Of a stretch of DNA of 9,476 nt, positions 1 to 7,897 are shown one piece after another (the first letter of the stretch is position 1; the number at the start of each line of letters is the position of its first letter). Under the pieces are notes generated by a model. The model saw only the letters and a program-made list of their open reading frames with translations. It was not told the origin of the DNA and searched no databases. Origin of the DNA: Candidatus Izemoplasmatales bacterium (lineage in GTDB: Bacteria; Bacillota_I; Bacilli_A; Izemoplasmatales; Hujiaoplasmataceae); the NCBI GenBank assembly GCA_028702245.1, contig JAQVPE010000021.1, positions 1 through 9,476 on the forward strand, given 5' to 3'. A program made the translations under genes and the position numbers.

Positions 1-992
1 TTGAGGGAAATGCCTTTTGTCTGTTCGGGGAGAATCTCCTGGATCTTGGGATAATGTGTTTCACAAAACGCCAGACTTCTCCCGATGGTGTTTTCATAAA
101 AGCGCGATTGGGATTCGTGGATACCCATCGAGGCGCCGTTTGAAAGGAGAGTATCGTCCCACTTGGTATCGATTTGTTGCTCATAAGTCGCGTGTCCCAG
201 CTCATGAATGACCGAGAAGATGCAAGAAAGCGCATAATCTTCCATGTATCTGGTTGTCAGCCTGACATCGGTCGGCGACGTGTTCCAAGTGAAGGGGTGA
301 ACGCTCTTCTTAAGCAAACCGCGATTTCTGTTGAACTTCATGACATCGAGCAAGTATTCGCTGAATTCCTTCTGTTTGGCTTCGGGATAGTTCCGAAAGA
401 CAAACTCGGCGTTTTTTTGATTCTTGGTTTTCGCTAGAATCTCTCTCACAAAAGGCACGAGGTCTTTTTTCAAGGTGTCAAAGAAGGCGTCATACTCCTT
501 CATCGACATGCCTTCTTCATATTCATCAAGAAGGATGTTGTAGGGATCGTCATCGATTCCGTAGTAAGAAACGAATCGCTTGTTGAAATCGAAGATCTTC
601 CCAAGTGTTTCTTTGAACAGCGAGTAATCGGATTTGGCTTTTGCTTCCTCCCAACTTACTTGGGCCATCTGCAGAAGCGTCTGGTACTCGATGAACTCGG
701 CCTCGGGGATTTTGACGATCTTGTCGATCTCTTTTTTGGCTTTTTTGACTTCTCTAGCGGTCAAATCGTCGAGTTCTTCTTTCATAGCATCAAGTGCGTA
801 GATCAACTCGACGTTTTCTTTTGCCGTCATCAGTTTGAACATCTCGCCGCTCATGTATCCCATGATTTCGGCCCTTCTGGGAAATGAATCCCTGGGAGCT
901 TCGGTCTGTGAATCCCAACCGACAAGTGCCATCATATAGCCATAGGCTTTTTGCTTTTTGACTAATTCTCTAAATTTTTGGACATTATCCAT
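1..992 (-). CDS. M32 family carboxypeptidase (Taq type), N-terminal 330 residues, truncated by window edge
   Basis: This is a zinc metallocarboxypeptidase that trims C-terminal residues from peptides in the cytoplasm. Reading the minus strand from ATG at 992 gives 330 uninterrupted codons (starting MDNVQKFREL) and runs off the left edge; the family is usually about 500 residues, so roughly the last third is missing. The M32 signatures appear in order: HPF at about 244-246, DVRLTTRY just after, the zinc motif HELGH at 263-267, and GIHESQSRFYEN with the third ligand Glu293. The 26-residue gap from His267 to Glu293 matches known M32 enzymes. The start is supported by an AGGTGA ribosome binding site (999-1004) six bases upstream. 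The gene has its own extended -10 promoter and lies 114 bp downstream of pyrG on the same strand. No frameshift is visible. The family call is very secure; the physiological substrate is unknown. Confidence 0.95.
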   Translation of the reverse strand, partial: MDNVQKFRELVKKQKAYGYMMALVGWDSQTEAPRDSFPRRAEIMGYMSGEMFKLMTAKENVELIYALDAMKEELDDLTAREVKKAKKEIDKIVKIPEAEFIEYQTLLQMAQVSWEEAKAKSDYSLFKETLGKIFDFNKRFVSYYGIDDDPYNILLDEYEEGMSMKEYDAFFDTLKKDLVPFVREILAKTKNQKNAEFVFRNYPEAKQKEFSEYLLDVMKFNRNRGLLKKSVHPFTWNTSPTDVRLTTRYMEDYALSCIFSVIHELGHATYEQQIDTKWDDTLLSNGASMGIHESQSRFYENTIGRSLAFCETHYPKIQEILPEQTKGISL

Positions 993-1005
993 CCGTAATC
1001 ACCTC

Positions 1006-1021
1006 GTATCCTATTATATCA
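1006..1021 (-). promoter_or_regulatory. Extended -10 promoter of the M32 carboxypeptidase gene
   Basis: The minus strand reads TGATATAAT at 1021-1013, a perfect TGn extended -10. No good -35 lies 16-18 bp upstream, which is tolerated with an extended -10. Transcription would begin near 1006, leaving a leader of only about 14 nt that holds the AGGTGA ribosome binding site. Inference from sequence. Confidence 0.6.
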
Positions 1022-1056
1022 CCATGAATAAAAATCAGGAGTATTTTTTATTCAAA

Positions 1057-1071
1057 GCAACCAATGGTTGC
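1057..1071. repeat. Perfect inverted repeat, 6-bp arms, between pyrG and the carboxypeptidase gene
   Basis: GCAACC and GGTTGC flank a 3-base spacer. On the minus strand it is followed by TTTGAAT, a poor U tract, so it is at best a weak second terminator for pyrG. It could instead be an operator or an RNA hairpin. A third copy of the arm (GGTTGC on the minus strand, 1104-1099) lies in the pyrG terminator and could pair with it instead. Confidence 0.35.
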
Positions 1072-1091
1072 AAAGAAGCAAAACGCCAAAT

Positions 1092-2783
<1,692 letters not shown>

Positions 2784-2787
2784 TTAG

Positions 2788-2816
2788 ATTATATCAAATA
2801 CCATCTTCAAAAGCAA
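2788..2816 (-). promoter_or_regulatory. pyrG promoter with extended -10
   Basis: On the minus strand TTGCTT (2816-2811) is spaced 17 bp from TATAAT (2793-2788), which is preceded by TGA to give an extended -10. Transcription should start near 2781-2783, giving a transcript beginning about (A)GAGCCC and a leader of about 60 nt. The -35 lies inside an 18-bp palindrome just beyond the rpoE stop codon. Confidence 0.75.
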
Positions 2817-2825
2817 TTGCTTTTG
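2808..2825. repeat. 18-bp perfect palindrome after rpoE, overlapping the pyrG -35
   Basis: The sequence CAAAAGCAATTGCTTTTG is a perfect palindrome starting 4 nt after the rpoE stop. As RNA on the minus strand it gives a 7-bp stem with an AATT loop, but the following bases (AAGATGG) are not a U tract, so it would be only a weak terminator for rpoE. The same bases hold the pyrG -35 hexamer, so it could alternatively be a repressor site. Confidence 0.45.
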
Positions 2826-2829
2826 GTGA

Positions 2830-3396
2830 TTATTCGTCGTACATCTTTTCGTAATCGTCCATGTATTCGTTGTACTTGTCGTCATCGAAGTCTTCTTCGT
2901 CTTCGGGAGCGATGTCGCTTTCGTCTTCGATGAAGTCTTCTTCTTCGTCCTCGAAGCCGTCATAATCGATATCTTCTTCCTCTAACTCTTCATCAAAGTC
3001 AAGGTCTTCTTCGTATTTGTCTTCTTCTTCCTCGTCCTCGTCAATTTCCTCGTCTTCGTCTTCGTCTTCTTCGTCGAGTTCTTCTTCCTCGTCTTCGTCT
3101 TCGGCGAGTTCTTCCGCGTAATCGGGGAATTCATCGTAGTAGGCTCCGTCTTTATCCCAAAGATCGATCGACTGACGGCTCTTGAGATCCCAAAGATCAT
3201 CACCGACATAAACGAACTTGGCAGAAACGATAAAATCGGCGTATACTTGCGAGATCAGTTCACTCTTATCTTCTTCAGATAATTCTTTGACCTCACAAAT
3301 CGCCTGATACAACTCTACAAACGACATCGGTTGCTTGTTTGAAGAGAGTATTGTCTCGGCAGCCTCAAGCAGCGATAGTTGATTCCAATCAGCCAT
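2830..3396 (-). CDS. rpoE: DNA-directed RNA polymerase delta subunit
   Basis: Delta is an RNA polymerase accessory subunit of Firmicutes that promotes enzyme recycling and reduces non-specific or unstable initiation complexes. The 188-residue product has the two-part layout of the family: a folded N-terminal HARE-HTH domain (about 1-75, ending near VYVGDDLWDLKSR) and a disordered C-terminal tail in which 66 of the last 98 residues are Asp or Glu. An in-frame ATG 18 bases upstream (3414) has no ribosome binding site, whereas ATG at 3396 is preceded by GGAAGGA (3412-3406) nine bases away, so I start here. The gene begins 4 nt after the stop of the DUF1934 gene and its ribosome binding site lies inside that gene, indicating coupled translation. 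The neighbouring DUF1934 gene fits conserved Bacillus context. The acidic tail makes the DNA a GAA/GAC/GAT-rich low-complexity tract, a plausible site of length variation. Confidence 0.95.
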   Translation of the reverse strand: MADWNQLSLLEAAETILSSNKQPMSFVELYQAICEVKELSEEDKSELISQVYADFIVSAKFVYVGDDLWDLKSRQSIDLWDKDGAYYDEFPDYAEELAEDEDEEEELDEEDEDEDEEIDEDEEEEDKYEEDLDFDEELEEEDIDYDGFEDEEEDFIEDESDIAPEDEEDFDDDKYNEYMDDYEKMYDE

Positions 3397-3400
3397 TTTT

Positions 3401-3781
3401 TCAATTCCTTCCATCAGTTAAATGCCAAGCCAAATCCAACGCATGGCTTGATAGCGTCCTGCTACCATCAATAAGATCGTATTCAAGCCGCAAGTTTTTA
3501 TCGGAAACCAGAAGCTTTCTAGTATAGACCATAACGGTTAGTTCAATACCGCTGATCTTGATGATGCCTTTCGAGCGATTGCCGGTCTGAAAGACGAGAT
3601 CGAGTTCTTCCGATCCGTCACGATAGAGATGGACTTCTCCTTCGCCAAACTGAAATCGGTACTTTTGACCCTCGGGATCGGCAAACACAATTTGGTTTTG
3701 GTCCTTGATAGCGGTGGCGGTGAATTTTGTTAAAGAAGCACCATCAATAGCCATCTTGAACTGTAATTTTAGGTTACTCAC
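3401..3781 (-). CDS. DUF1934 (YwiB-like) beta-barrel protein
   Basis: This is a small protein of the DUF1934 family, named YwiB in Bacillus subtilis, where it also lies near rpoE. Its biochemical role is not established; the family is predicted to form a lipocalin-like barrel. The product is 126 residues, and the conserved C-terminal half is visible: GIIKISGIELTVMVYTRKL, then LRLEYDLIDG and a final LDLAWHL. I start at GTG 3781 because it follows AGGGTGA with four bases between, the same arrangement as pyrG. The upstream in-frame ATG (3808) overlaps the -10 box and would lie before the transcription start. It forms an operon with rpoE, which begins 4 nt downstream, and ends in TGA. Family assignment is good; the function is unknown. 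Confidence 0.82.
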   Translation of the reverse strand: MSNLKLQFKMAIDGASLTKFTATAIKDQNQIVFADPEGQKYRFQFGEGEVHLYRDGSEELDLVFQTGNRSKGIIKISGIELTVMVYTRKLLVSDKNLRLEYDLIDGSRTLSSHALDLAWHLTDGRN

Positions 3782-3806
3782 ATCATCACCCTGGGAACGC
3801 CTTATC

Positions 3807-3835
3807 ATTATATATTACTTTAATTACAAATACAA
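3807..3835 (-). promoter_or_regulatory. Promoter of the DUF1934-rpoE operon
   Basis: On the minus strand TTGTAT (3835-3830) is spaced 17 bp from TATAAT (3812-3807). The predicted start near 3800 leaves about 19 nt before the GTG start at 3781, enough for the AGGGTGA ribosome binding site. Confidence 0.7.
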
Positions 3836-3862
3836 GTACCATATTTTGATTTTTTTGTAAAG

Positions 3863-3890
3863 GAAAATGACTAGAAAAAGCGATCGTCAT
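3863..3890 (-). terminator. Weak candidate terminator at the end of the phosphate transporter gene
   Basis: ATGAC (3890-3886) can pair with GTCAT (3871-3867), followed by TTTTCCTTT on the minus strand. The stem is only 5 bp with a 14-nt loop and spans the stop codon. No better terminator lies in the gap before the DUF1934 promoter, so readthrough into rpoE is possible. Confidence 0.25.
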
Positions 3891-5547
3891 GGGTGAAATC
3901 ATCGCTCAGGACATTTATTACCATATTATTGCAGTGATCGCCGATTCTTTCGAGATTGGACAAGATGTCGACATAGAATCCGGCTTCCGTTTCCGAACAG
4001 GCTCGATCCTGGATCCGATTGATGTGTTTTTTACGATACTGTTTGACTTTTTTGTCAAGCACGTCTTCTCTGATATTGACATCTCTTGCCAGAAGTTTGT
4101 CTTTATTGATATAAGCTTGAAGTGCGTCTTTTAGACTCATCCTCAAAAAATCAAATAGATCAAGCAGATCCACGCGGGCTTCTTCGTGGAGCTCCATCTT
4201 GTTGTCATGACGTTCTTGGAAAAATTCGAGAATATTCTCGAGATGATCGCCGATCCTCTCGAGATCGGTAATCGTGTCGATGTCTTTGGCAAGTTGCTGG
4301 ATCTGTCGGTCCTCAAGATCGTTCGCCCCGATCTTGACAAGATAGTTGTGGATCTTGTCTTCCATCCCGTCGATCATTTCTTCGCACTGGATGCCCATTT
4401 CAAAGTTTTTGATATCGGTGCCAAACGAATAGTTGAAGGCGTATTCAAACATGCCTCTGGCAACATTGCCCATATTCACAATTGCCTTTTTGGCGTTTTC
4501 CAAAGCCAAGTCCGGCGATTCTTTGATCAGATGGTCCTCTAAGACGACGTCATCGACTTCGATTTCGTTTTTCGAAGGAATAATTTTCGAGACCAGCCAA
4601 ACCATCTGTTTGACAAAACCGAATAACAATAATACGGTGATGATGTTAAATGTCACGTGGGCCAGCGATACGGTCAGTTTATCGATCAAATAGTCTGGAC
4701 CGAAGATGCCTTCTGCTATCCAAGCAATCAAGTTGGTATAAGGCCTTAAAAGGATGAAGAAGACAATCGTGCCGATCAAGTTGAACATGACGTGGATCGA
4801 TGCGGTTCTCTTGGCGGCGGAAGTACCGCCGATCGAGGCCATTATCGATGTAACGGTCGTACCGATGTTATCGCCTAGAACGATTGCAATCGCACCGATC
4901 AACGGAACACCGCCGGTCGCATATAGTTGTTGGAGAATACCGATCGTAGCCGATGATGATTGAACAACCACTGTTGTGCCGACGCCTACCAAAACCCCAA
5001 GAATGGGGTGATCAGCTACCGCTAAAAGCATACTTTCAAATGCCGGCAATTCCACGAGTTGTTTCAAGGCTCCGCCCATGGTCTCCAATCCATAAAAAAG
5101 CATACCAAAACCAAGAATCGTCTTTCCGAGTTCTTGGATCTTGCGCTTCTTGATGAAGAAAATCAAAACGCTGCCGACAAACATGATCGGCAGGGCGTAT
5201 TCGCCAATTTTAAGACCGATCAATACCGAAGTGACAGTGGTTCCGATGTTAGCTCCAAAAATGACGCCAACCGCCTGCGGCAGTGTCATCAATCCCGCCC
5301 GAACCAAGCCGACGACCAAGGCGCTCGTCGCTGATGAAGACTGGATCAAGCCGGTGATGATTATACCGACGAAAATGCCTTTTAGCGGCGTATTTGTCGA
5401 CTTTTCAAGAATCAACTTCAATTTCGATCCGGCCAGCTTTTTGAGCGATTCGCTCATCATGTTGATGCCGAACAAAAAAATTCCCAAGCCGCCGACTATG
5501 GCAAAGACTGTTGTTTTCCAATCAATCGCAAGCGTATATAATCCCAT
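3871..5547 (-). CDS. Na+/phosphate cotransporter family protein with C-terminal PhoU-like domain
   Basis: This is an inner-membrane protein of the Na/Pi-cotransporter (NptA/SLC34-like) family, expected to take up phosphate with sodium. The 558 residues begin with a hydrophobic transporter part (about 1-325) made of two inverted repeats: QSSSATSALV (69-78) with GANIGTTVTS (98-107), and QSSSATIGIL (196-205) with GDNIGTTVTS (225-234). The QSSS pair is the family's substrate and ion-binding signature. A hydrophilic linker (about 325-345) leads to a PhoU-like helical domain (about 345-558) with two metal-binding motifs, DLERIGDHLENI (428-439) and NLERIGDHCNNM (531-542). ATG at 5547 is chosen over ATG 5562 because GGAGG (5556-5552) lies between them, four bases before 5547, and 5562 has no such site. 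The gene stands alone with its own promoter; no pst genes are nearby. Transport direction and whether PhoU gates the pore are inference. Confidence 0.92.
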   Translation of the reverse strand: MGLYTLAIDWKTTVFAIVGGLGIFLFGINMMSESLKKLAGSKLKLILEKSTNTPLKGIFVGIIITGLIQSSSATSALVVGLVRAGLMTLPQAVGVIFGANIGTTVTSVLIGLKIGEYALPIMFVGSVLIFFIKKRKIQELGKTILGFGMLFYGLETMGGALKQLVELPAFESMLLAVADHPILGVLVGVGTTVVVQSSSATIGILQQLYATGGVPLIGAIAIVLGDNIGTTVTSIMASIGGTSAAKRTASIHVMFNLIGTIVFFILLRPYTNLIAWIAEGIFGPDYLIDKLTVSLAHVTFNIITVLLLFGFVKQMVWLVSKIIPSKNEIEVDDVVLEDHLIKESPDLALENAKKAIVNMGNVARGMFEYAFNYSFGTDIKNFEMGIQCEEMIDGMEDKIHNYLVKIGANDLEDRQIQQLAKDIDTITDLERIGDHLENILEFFQERHDNKMELHEEARVDLLDLFDFLRMSLKDALQAYINKDKLLARDVNIREDVLDKKVKQYRKKHINRIQDRACSETEAGFYVDILSNLERIGDHCNNMVINVLSDDFTHDDRFF

Positions 5548-5590
5548 ATTTCCTCCAAGCATCAGTAACGTTTGGAATGGTTCCTAAAAC

Positions 5591-5626
5591 CGCCCCTATT
5601 ATAGCAGATAGCATTGCTATTTGATA
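5591..5626 (-). promoter_or_regulatory. Promoter of the phosphate transporter gene with internal inverted repeat
   Basis: The minus strand reads TGCTATAAT at 5606-5598, an extended -10. The position 17 bp upstream (5626-5621, TATCAA) is a poor -35. The spacer holds the near-palindrome ATAGCA-T-TGCTAT (5608-5620), which could be an operator for phosphate or stress control, though short repeats of this kind also occur by chance. The predicted leader is about 44 nt. Confidence 0.6.
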
Positions 5627-5658
5627 CATCTATAAAACGCTTTCACCTTGTTTTTTCC

Positions 5659-5686
5659 AAAAAAAGAAGGCTAAATAGCCGCCTTC
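5659..5686 (-). terminator. Intrinsic terminator of the DHH phosphoesterase operon
   Basis: On the minus strand GAAGGC (5686-5681) pairs with GCCTTC (5671-5666) around a 9-nt loop and is followed by seven Ts (5665-5659). It begins 6 nt after the stop codon of the second DHH gene and separates that operon from the phosphate transporter. Confidence 0.88.
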
Positions 5687-5692
5687 GGTGAA

Positions 5693-6661
5693 TCAGGATT
5701 TATCAGATTGAAGTTGTTCTTTGTACTCTTTGACAAGCAAATCGGCGTCACTAAGCAGCTCGTCGGCTTTTTCCCAAGTTCCGAGATTGGCGCCGCAGGC
5801 CATGGGATGGCCGCCACCATCGTATTTGTTTGCGAGTTTGTCGATAAAAGGTCCCTTCGACCTAAGTCTCGCTCTGACGATTTGGTTGTCATACTCGGCG
5901 AACAGGATCCAGACAGGACAATCTGCGAGTGTTGAAAGTTCATTGACAAGCGAGGTGGCCTCTTCGAGGCTGACTCCAAACTTATTTATGATTTCTGGTT
6001 TTATCTTGATGTAGGCTACCCCGTTTTGGGTCTTCTCAAAGTTTTGCAAGACATAACCCTGCATTTTCATCAGGTTTTCCGATTTCACGTCGAGAGTTGC
6101 CAAAACATCGGTGAAATCGAGTCCATACTCCAAAAGGTGGGCGACGGCTTTGAAGGTGTCGGCGGTCACCGAGCGGTATTTGAATCTGCCGGTATCGGTG
6201 ACGATGCCGGTATAAAGCGCTCTTGCGGCTTTCATGTTGAGTTTGAGTATATTGTAGTAATCAAGATAAAATTCCAGGATGATCTGTGAAGTCGCCGGTC
6301 TGGTTGTGTCGACATACTGATAGTCGCCATAATCGTCTATTGGCAAATGATGATCGATTTTGATGACATATTTGCCAAGAGCGTATCTTTGATCGGCGAC
6401 GCGGTCTCTGGTCGCGGTATCAACGACGATCACAAGCGCATCTTTGTATGTCTCGTCGGGAATCGTGTCGACGTCGCCGATAAACTTGACATGTTCGGCG
6501 ATATCGCCGATGACATAGACGTTTTTGTGTGGGAATGTCTCTTTCAATATTTCTTTTAGTCCGAAACCGGCACCATAACAGTCACCATCGGGACGCATAT
6601 GCGTATGGATGATGATCGTGTCATATTCCATAATTTTGTCTAAGATAAATTGCTTATCCAT
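5693..6661 (-). CDS. DHH-DHHA1 phosphoesterase, NrnA/MgpA-like (second of tandem pair)
   Basis: This is a cytoplasmic manganese-dependent phosphoesterase of the DHH superfamily. Relatives degrade 2-5-nt RNAs, dephosphorylate pAp, or cleave pApA from c-di-AMP turnover; which applies here cannot be told from sequence. The 322 residues show motif I THMRPDGDCYGA (20-31, His21/Asp25/Asp27), Asp81 in VVDTA, the DHH triad at 103-105, GIVTDTGRF (152-160) with Asp156, and the DHHA1 substrate loop GGGHPMACG (282-290). All metal ligands are present. ATG 6661 is preceded by GGAGG with six bases between; an in-frame ATG at 6694 would bury that site in the coding sequence. The start overlaps the end of the upstream paralog by 8 nt (ATGGATAA), so translation is probably coupled. 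It ends in TGA and is followed by a strong terminator. Confidence 0.93.
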   Translation of the reverse strand: MDKQFILDKIMEYDTIIIHTHMRPDGDCYGAGFGLKEILKETFPHKNVYVIGDIAEHVKFIGDVDTIPDETYKDALVIVVDTATRDRVADQRYALGKYVIKIDHHLPIDDYGDYQYVDTTRPATSQIILEFYLDYYNILKLNMKAARALYTGIVTDTGRFKYRSVTADTFKAVAHLLEYGLDFTDVLATLDVKSENLMKMQGYVLQNFEKTQNGVAYIKIKPEIINKFGVSLEEATSLVNELSTLADCPVWILFAEYDNQIVRARLRSKGPFIDKLANKYDGGGHPMACGANLGTWEKADELLSDADLLVKEYKEQLQSDKS

Positions 6662-7598
6662 GGTTTTCCTCCAACAATAGATCAAGATCTTCAAGCATCA
6701 AATCGCAATCGGCCCAGGAGGCGACGCTCGCCCCGCAGGCCAAGAGGTGGCCGCCGCCACCGTACTTCTTCGCAACATCGACGATCGGAATCTTGCGGGA
6801 CCTGAGTTCGCAAAGGATCTTTCCCGAATCGGTGTCAACTGTAAAATTCGCCCAGATCGGTATTTCTTTGATTCCCGAGAGTTGATTGGCGAGCATTCTG
6901 CTGGCTGTTTTGCTTTCAATTTGGTATTTTTCTAAGAATGATGCTTCGTTTTTCCGATAACCGACATTGTTTTTTGTGAGTAAAAAACTGTTTAGGTATT
7001 CCGCTTTCATCTTTTTGCTTTGCAATGATTCGAAATACATCGAATTGTATATGGAATTCAGATCGATACCGGTTTCCAGAAGGGTTGCGGCTATTTTAAA
7101 CGTTTCCGGCTTAACCGAGGAAAACAGAAATCTTCCCGTATCTCCAACGATCCCCATGTAAAGCGGTTTCGCTGCGTTTTGACTGATTTTGACGTTGTTG
7201 CGAATTAAAAATCTGGCGATTAATTCCGAGGCTGATGAAATTTCTGTATCTTTATAATAGATTGACGGGGACAAGTCGGTATCGTTTTGATGGTGATCGA
7301 TTACAATCAGTTTGTCCGCAAGAAGATAACTATCGTCTGTGAGCATCTGCCTTACAGCGGTGTCGGTGATGATGTAGAGGCTTTTTTTGATGATCATCTC
7401 ATCAACTTTCTCTAATTCTTGAAATTGATTGAGCGAGTTTGTGTCGCCCACCGCATAAATCTTTTTGTTTTGAAAGTGCTCCTTAAGCGCATAATAAAGC
7501 CCAAACTGAGAACCATAAGCATCCAGGTCGGGGGCTTTATGTCTGGCGATGATGATACTCTCATATTCCTTGATCAGTTTGAATATCTCTTTGTCCAT
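6654..7598 (-). CDS. DHH-DHHA1 phosphoesterase, NrnA/MgpA-like (first of tandem pair)
   Basis: This is a paralog of the following gene with the same fold and length (314 residues). Visible motifs are RHKAPDLDAYGS (19-30; His20, Asp24, Asp26), Asp79 in ITDTA, DHH at 101-103, GIVGDTGRF (149-157) with Asp153, and GGGGHLLACG (280-289). The catalytic metal ligands are intact, so it should be active. It differs from its partner in motif I (Arg for Thr before His20; LDAYGS for GDCYGA) and in the DHHA1 loop (HLLACG for HPMACG), and overall identity looks modest, suggesting an old duplication with different substrates. The start is set at the second ATG of a pair (7598) because GAGGT lies six bases upstream; ATG 7601 is possible. 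ATG 7616 falls at the predicted transcription start and is unlikely. It is divergent from the guaA riboswitch promoter. Role inferred: nanoRNA, pAp or pApA breakdown. Confidence 0.92.
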   Translation of the reverse strand: MDKEIFKLIKEYESIIIARHKAPDLDAYGSQFGLYYALKEHFQNKKIYAVGDTNSLNQFQELEKVDEMIIKKSLYIITDTAVRQMLTDDSYLLADKLIVIDHHQNDTDLSPSIYYKDTEISSASELIARFLIRNNVKISQNAAKPLYMGIVGDTGRFLFSSVKPETFKIAATLLETGIDLNSIYNSMYFESLQSKKMKAEYLNSFLLTKNNVGYRKNEASFLEKYQIESKTASRMLANQLSGIKEIPIWANFTVDTDSGKILCELRSRKIPIVDVAKKYGGGGHLLACGASVASWADCDLMLEDLDLLLEENHG

Positions 7599-7614
7599 CA
7601 TAATACCTCGATTC

Positions 7615-7630
7615 ATCTAGTATTATATCA
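7615..7630 (-). promoter_or_regulatory. Extended -10 promoter of the DHH operon
   Basis: The minus strand reads TGATATAAT at 7630-7622, identical to the pyrG and carboxypeptidase -10 elements. The -35 is weak (TTACAG at 7651-7646 with an 18-bp spacer). Transcription would start near 7615, about 17 nt before the start codon. The 39 bp between this promoter and the divergent guaA promoter (7651-7689) show nothing I recognise. Confidence 0.6.
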
Positions 7631-7689
7631 TATCAATAATAACCGCTGTAAGGAGATGCCAGAAAAACGCTCCAACCCGGAAATATAAC

Positions 7690-7718
7690 TTGCATTCGCC
7701 TTCAATTAACGGTAAAAT
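7690..7718 (+). promoter_or_regulatory. guaA promoter
   Basis: TTGCAT (7690-7695) and TAAAAT (7713-7718) are separated by 17 bp. The predicted start near 7725 is only about 4 nt before the riboswitch P1 helix, as is usual for purine riboswitches. Confidence 0.72.
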
Positions 7719-7728
7719 AAAGAAAAAA

Positions 7729-7793
7729 TCGTATATCATCGATGATATGGATCGAAAGTCTCTACCCCGAAACCGTAAATTCCGGGACTACGA
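7729..7793 (+). promoter_or_regulatory. Guanine riboswitch aptamer (purine riboswitch family)
   Basis: The three-helix purine aptamer is recognisable. P1 is TCGTA (7729-7733) with TACGA (7789-7793). P2 flanks loop L2 GATATGG (7744-7750), and P3 is CCCGAAA (7766-7772) with TTCCGGG (7780-7786), one A-C mismatch, around loop L3 CCGTAAA (7773-7779). L2 and L3 carry the GG/CC kissing pairs. J2/3 reads GTCTCTAC (7758-7765), retaining the equivalents of U47, U51 and C53. The base that discriminates ligand (position 74 in xpt numbering) is C7788, giving guanine rather than adenine specificity. Context agrees: guaA, making GMP, lies downstream with a terminator between. Guanine binding should switch expression off. 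Confidence 0.93.
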
Positions 7794-7835
7794 AAACATA
7801 CGAAGTGCCAACACCTGTTGTGGCGTGTTTTTGAG
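7788..7835 (+). promoter_or_regulatory. Candidate antiterminator helix of the guaA riboswitch
   Basis: CGAAAACAT (7791-7799) can pair with GTGTTTTTG (7825-7833), nine pairs with two G-U. With A7790 bulged, C7788 and T7789 can pair with A7834 and G7835. This uses the ligand-contacting C and the 3' strand of P1, so it cannot coexist with the bound aptamer, and it reaches the first bases of the terminator arm. A small GCCA/TGGC hairpin (7807-7824) lies inside. Inferred pairing only. Confidence 0.4.
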
Positions 7836-7869
7836 AGTACCGGTCAATAAGTATCGACTACTCTTTTTT
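7833..7869 (+). terminator. Riboswitch expression-platform terminator before guaA
   Basis: AGAGTA (7834-7839) pairs with TACTCT (7859-7864), extended by a G-U pair, with an inner GTC/GAC helix across a 3-nt bulge, and the hairpin runs into six Ts (7864-7869). It lies between the aptamer and the guaA ribosome binding site, as expected for an OFF-type guanine switch. Confidence 0.78.
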
Positions 7870-7897
7870 GTTATATTCGGATCAATAAGGAGAGCAT

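Noticed and set aside
2982..3209. Minus-strand frame giving a Lys/Arg/Thr-rich 75-residue peptide
   Set aside because: It is the shifted frame of the rpoE acidic tail: GAAGAC-type repeats read one base off give AAG and ACG codons. It has no independent ribosome binding site.
6662..6694. N-terminal extension of the second DHH protein from ATG 6694
   Set aside because: It would place the GGAGG ribosome binding site inside the coding region; ATG 6661 aligns with the paralog's MDKE start.
7744..7793. Adenine or 2'-deoxyguanosine class for the purine riboswitch
   Set aside because: The specificity base is C (7788), not U as in adenine switches, and the U51 equivalent (7763) is unchanged, unlike the first 2'-deoxyguanosine class.
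7810..7832. Second possible terminator, AACAC pairing with GTGTT before a T run
   Set aside because: Only three Us remain after the stem and the helix needs a bulge; the same bases serve better in the antiterminator pairing.
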